In this document: in pieces, positions 23,647 through 25,518 of the stretch | How the letters are laid out: every line of letters starts with the position of its first letter | Position numbering within the stretch: position 1 is the stretch's first letter | Position numbers and translations under genes: made by a program | Virus record (IMG/VR): IMGVR_UViG_3300025009_000355 | Location: 1 to 25,518 of that record | DNA from: a virus | Strand: one strand, 5' to 3' | DNA: 25,518 nucleotides | Notes under the pieces: model-generated | The model's input: the letters and a program-made list of their open reading frames with translations, nothing else | Database searches by the model: none | Told to the model about the DNA's origin: nothing

Positions 23647-24156
23647 TTATTTATTTATCCAATCAAGCCAAAAATCTTGTTGCTTTTTATTAAATAAATT
23701 ATAGATAGGTACTTTGTAATGTTCGGCAATTGAAATTGCAGTGCCAGTACCTCCAGTTTTACGAGAACGAGTTTCATGATATTCACAACCGTCAGGTGTC
23801 CAACAAATCAATAATCTGCTAGGCATATTGAGATTAACACCAAGAACTTGAAATGCATTACGTCCATGAAGTTTTCGAGCATATTCTGAACAAGCATTCC
23901 AAGCATGATGAAATTGTTTAGCAATAGCCATAGCTTTAATAGTACATTGATTAGCAAGATATATTTCTTTAGGGCCTTTCATATCATTACAACCAGCTTC
24001 AAAAGCTGAATCAGCACCGTCAGCTCCTCCAGACCTAAGTATAATATTATTCATTGCCATCTTCTTAGCAATTTTAATCATAAGTTTCATTATATTTCCA
24101 GGAGTTTTTCTTGATCCTACACCAGTATAATGTTCTATATGAGGCATCTTTTCCAT
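23647..24156 (-). CDS. SLOG-fold (DprA/LOG-like) protein
   Basis: A 169-residue Rossmann-like protein. TGVGSRKTPGNIM (residues 11-23) is the N-terminal strand and loop, RSGGADGADSAFEAG (41-55) is the glycine-rich nucleotide-binding loop, and KTGGTGTAISIAEHYKVPIYN (133-153) is the C-terminal GG-T motif. These match the SMF/DprA-LOG superfamily, whose members bind nucleotides, nucleotide-derived signals or single-stranded DNA. Small SLOG proteins are common in phages with no settled role. The start is four bases after the helicase stop; ATG 24156 has only a distant GGAG, and an ATG three codons later is possible. Clustering with a replication ATPase and an exonuclease hints at DNA handling; that is inference. 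Confidence 0.75.
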   Translation of the reverse strand: MEKMPHIEHYTGVGSRKTPGNIMKLMIKIAKKMAMNNIILRSGGADGADSAFEAGCNDMKGPKEIYLANQCTIKAMAIAKQFHHAWNACSEYARKLHGRNAFQVLGVNLNMPSRLLICWTPDGCEYHETRSRKTGGTGTAISIAEHYKVPIYNLFNKKQQDFWLDWINK

Positions 24157-24160
24157 TTAT

Positions 24161-25432
24161 TTAGTTCTTCTCCATTTGATTTTTAATAACATTCCGATCC
24201 ATCAACCTAAAGATTGTTCTATCAAGATATGTTGGATCACGAATCTTTTGTTGCTTACGAATGGTGGTATACATGCAAGTTGTCGCAGAATTCTCGGCTT
24301 TGAGTATTCCAGATTGCTCAGCCATTTCAACATAGCCACGTAGCTGAGGTATGTTGTCTACATCTAGGTGGAAATTCCTAACCAGTTCTGTCCATTCAAA
24401 AGATTCATGACTATCAATAAATGAAAGTATCTTTGCATAGATGTTAGCCTGACTAGATAAGCCAAGTCCATAGAATGCGTTTGGCATCTCAAGTTCTGTT
24501 GCTTGCATTATTGCCAAGGCTTGCTCGAAATGTTCAGCCGTGATTATCATGTCGTCAGATTCAGCGGCACATACAAGCATACAAACCTTATTCAAATGAA
24601 GGGGCCTCCTATGATTATAACCTAAAAACCTCTCACTTGGTACTCCAGATTCGTCATAGTCTTGCTCATACCAACGCACATAAGTTTTGAGAAAATCCTT
24701 ACTAAGGGTGAATTGTCCAGATAAGTTTGCAATTTCCTGCAAGTCGTTTTCTAACTTTTTTTGTGTATCTTCCTCCTCTTCAGTCAAAAACTGCAAGGCT
24801 CTTCTTTGCTTGGGACCCTGGCCAACTACGAAAATAATCCGAGAGATTAAGCCACCACCAACTGCGTCTTGACTCAGTTTAGATTGCAAAAGACTAGGAG
24901 TAATACATCCAAATAATGTTAGCCAACAATTGGATATGTCTTCAGTCTTTCTTGCTAAGGTTTTATACTTCCAAGTATCTGCACAATCAAACAGATCGGT
25001 TAGGGATGCTAGAAGCATCTGATCTCTGTCGTTCAAGAAGACTTGAAATTCTTCTGACCAGATTGATACGCTCTTATGCTTACGAGTAAGTCCAGCATGA
25101 TCAACATAAGTATCTTCGCTGTCCATGAGTTCTCTGTACAACGCCTGGGTGGATCCTAATGAATCTGCACCGATATTAACATCTAGTTTTTGTACAAAGC
25201 TCTTTGCAATTTTCATGGCTGTGCCTTTCCGTCCTCCAGGTGGACCGACAAGAGATACAAATAAGTTTGGATAAACATAACCACGAAGTGCTCCCCAGTT
25301 ACAATAGCACTTTCTTCGTAATGCGGAAGCTATTGCAGTCAGTCCAGACCACAAATGGTATAGTTCTGGTGGCTCTGTTCGCTGTGTGTACTTCATATAA
25401 TGAGCTAACCAATTATCTAATTGCCTCGACAT
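24161..25432 (-). CDS. DUF3987-type P-loop ATPase, probable replicative helicase
   Basis: A 423-residue protein. Walker A is LVGPPGGRKGT (residues 61-71), close to the GPxGxRKGT form of phage DUF3987 proteins. SVSIWSEEFQVFL acts as Walker B with acidic pair. LFGCITPSLLQSKLSQDAVG, followed by GGLISRIIFVVG, is the family's sensor-like region with the Ser-Arg-Ile signature. The N-terminal YTQRTEPPELYHLWSGLTAI is also typical. The C-terminal 90 residues look like a winged-helix or small helical domain (ILSFIDSHESFEWTELVRN). AAGGAACCTTTTC precedes ATG 25432. Proteins of this kind are thought to unwind DNA in phage and plasmid replication. No primase domain is present in this polypeptide. Confidence 0.75.
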   Translation of the reverse strand: MSRQLDNWLAHYMKYTQRTEPPELYHLWSGLTAIASALRRKCYCNWGALRGYVYPNLFVSLVGPPGGRKGTAMKIAKSFVQKLDVNIGADSLGSTQALYRELMDSEDTYVDHAGLTRKHKSVSIWSEEFQVFLNDRDQMLLASLTDLFDCADTWKYKTLARKTEDISNCWLTLFGCITPSLLQSKLSQDAVGGGLISRIIFVVGQGPKQRRALQFLTEEEEDTQKKLENDLQEIANLSGQFTLSKDFLKTYVRWYEQDYDESGVPSERFLGYNHRRPLHLNKVCMLVCAAESDDMIITAEHFEQALAIMQATELEMPNAFYGLGLSSQANIYAKILSFIDSHESFEWTELVRNFHLDVDNIPQLRGYVEMAEQSGILKAENSATTCMYTTIRKQQKIRDPTYLDRTIFRLMDRNVIKNQMEKN

Positions 25433-25482
25433 GAAAAGGTTCCTTGAATAGCGACATACGATTGTTGAATGGGCTTTCCCAT
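25417..25482 (-). CDS. possible 21-aa leader peptide overlapping the helicase start
   Basis: An ATG at 25482, preceded by AAGAGATAATAAA, opens a 21-codon frame (MGKPIQQSYVAIQGTFSCRG N) ending TAG at 25417, so it overlaps the first 16 bases of the ATPase gene in another frame. It contains the ATPase ribosome site. Such short frames can occur by chance. The 86 bases between 25433 and 25518 otherwise show only this and a 6-bp hairpin (25468-25483). Confidence 0.2.
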   Translation of the reverse strand: MGKPIQQSYVAIQGTFSCRGN

Positions 25483-25518
25483 TTTATTATCTCTTAATTA
25501 AAAACCTATCTTCTCAAT

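Noticed and set aside
25486-25517. TTGAGA and GATAAT as sigma-70 promoter elements on the - strand
   Set aside because: The spacer is 20 bases, too long for a normal promoter, and the site is at the window edge.

Overview
The window looks like part of the genome of an uncultured tailed bacteriophage (Caudoviricetes), probably one with a short, podovirus-like tail. Genes are packed with 0-50 nt gaps or 1-27 nt overlaps, nearly all have Shine-Dalgarno sites, and two blocks converge on one terminator at about 20452-20487. No tape-measure-like gene, tail tube or sheath is seen. Instead there is an adaptor-like protein, propeller-like tail proteins, a helical rod-like protein and a 2271-residue multidomain protein of the ejected kind. 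Terminase, portal and major capsid genes are not in the window, so this is a fragment. No tRNA, integrase, repressor or CRISPR array was seen. The host cannot be named; the Shine-Dalgarno sites and the GH24 lysozyme only say it is bacterial.

Left block, + strand (1-20438). It opens with a probable lysis/accessory group: a membrane-anchored protein with a phospholipase A2-like His-Asp motif (5' end cut by the window), a small holin-like protein, a papain-type cysteine peptidase with all expected active-site residues, and a GH24 lysozyme. Then follow a small zinc-ribbon protein, a probable head-tail adaptor, a 64-aa protein and a virion-type protein. A 1180-aa fibre-like protein comes next, built of three beta-rich modules joined by acidic Ser/Thr linkers and ending in 18-residue repeats. 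After it come a BppU-like Ig protein, a probable tail-hub protein, a helical rod protein, a seven-repeat propeller protein, a disordered protein and the giant polyvalent protein. A GC-rich segment (about 3.78-6.56 kb) inside otherwise AT-rich DNA marks part of the fibre gene as a likely recent import.

Right block, - strand (25432 down to 20493). This is a replication and nucleotide-metabolism operon: a DUF3987-type P-loop ATPase, a SLOG-fold protein, a DnaQ-like DEDDh exonuclease, a run of small unknown genes (including a 56-aa one), flavin-dependent thymidylate synthase ThyX, and a 78-aa gene coupled to thyX by an ATGA overlap.

Taken together, the right block would replicate DNA and supply dTMP, while the left block makes tail, fibre, ejected and lysis proteins. 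The parts most worth following are the ejected multidomain protein with its zincin motif and duplicated N-terminal peptide, the PLA2-like/papain-like/lysozyme cassette, and the imported modular fibre.
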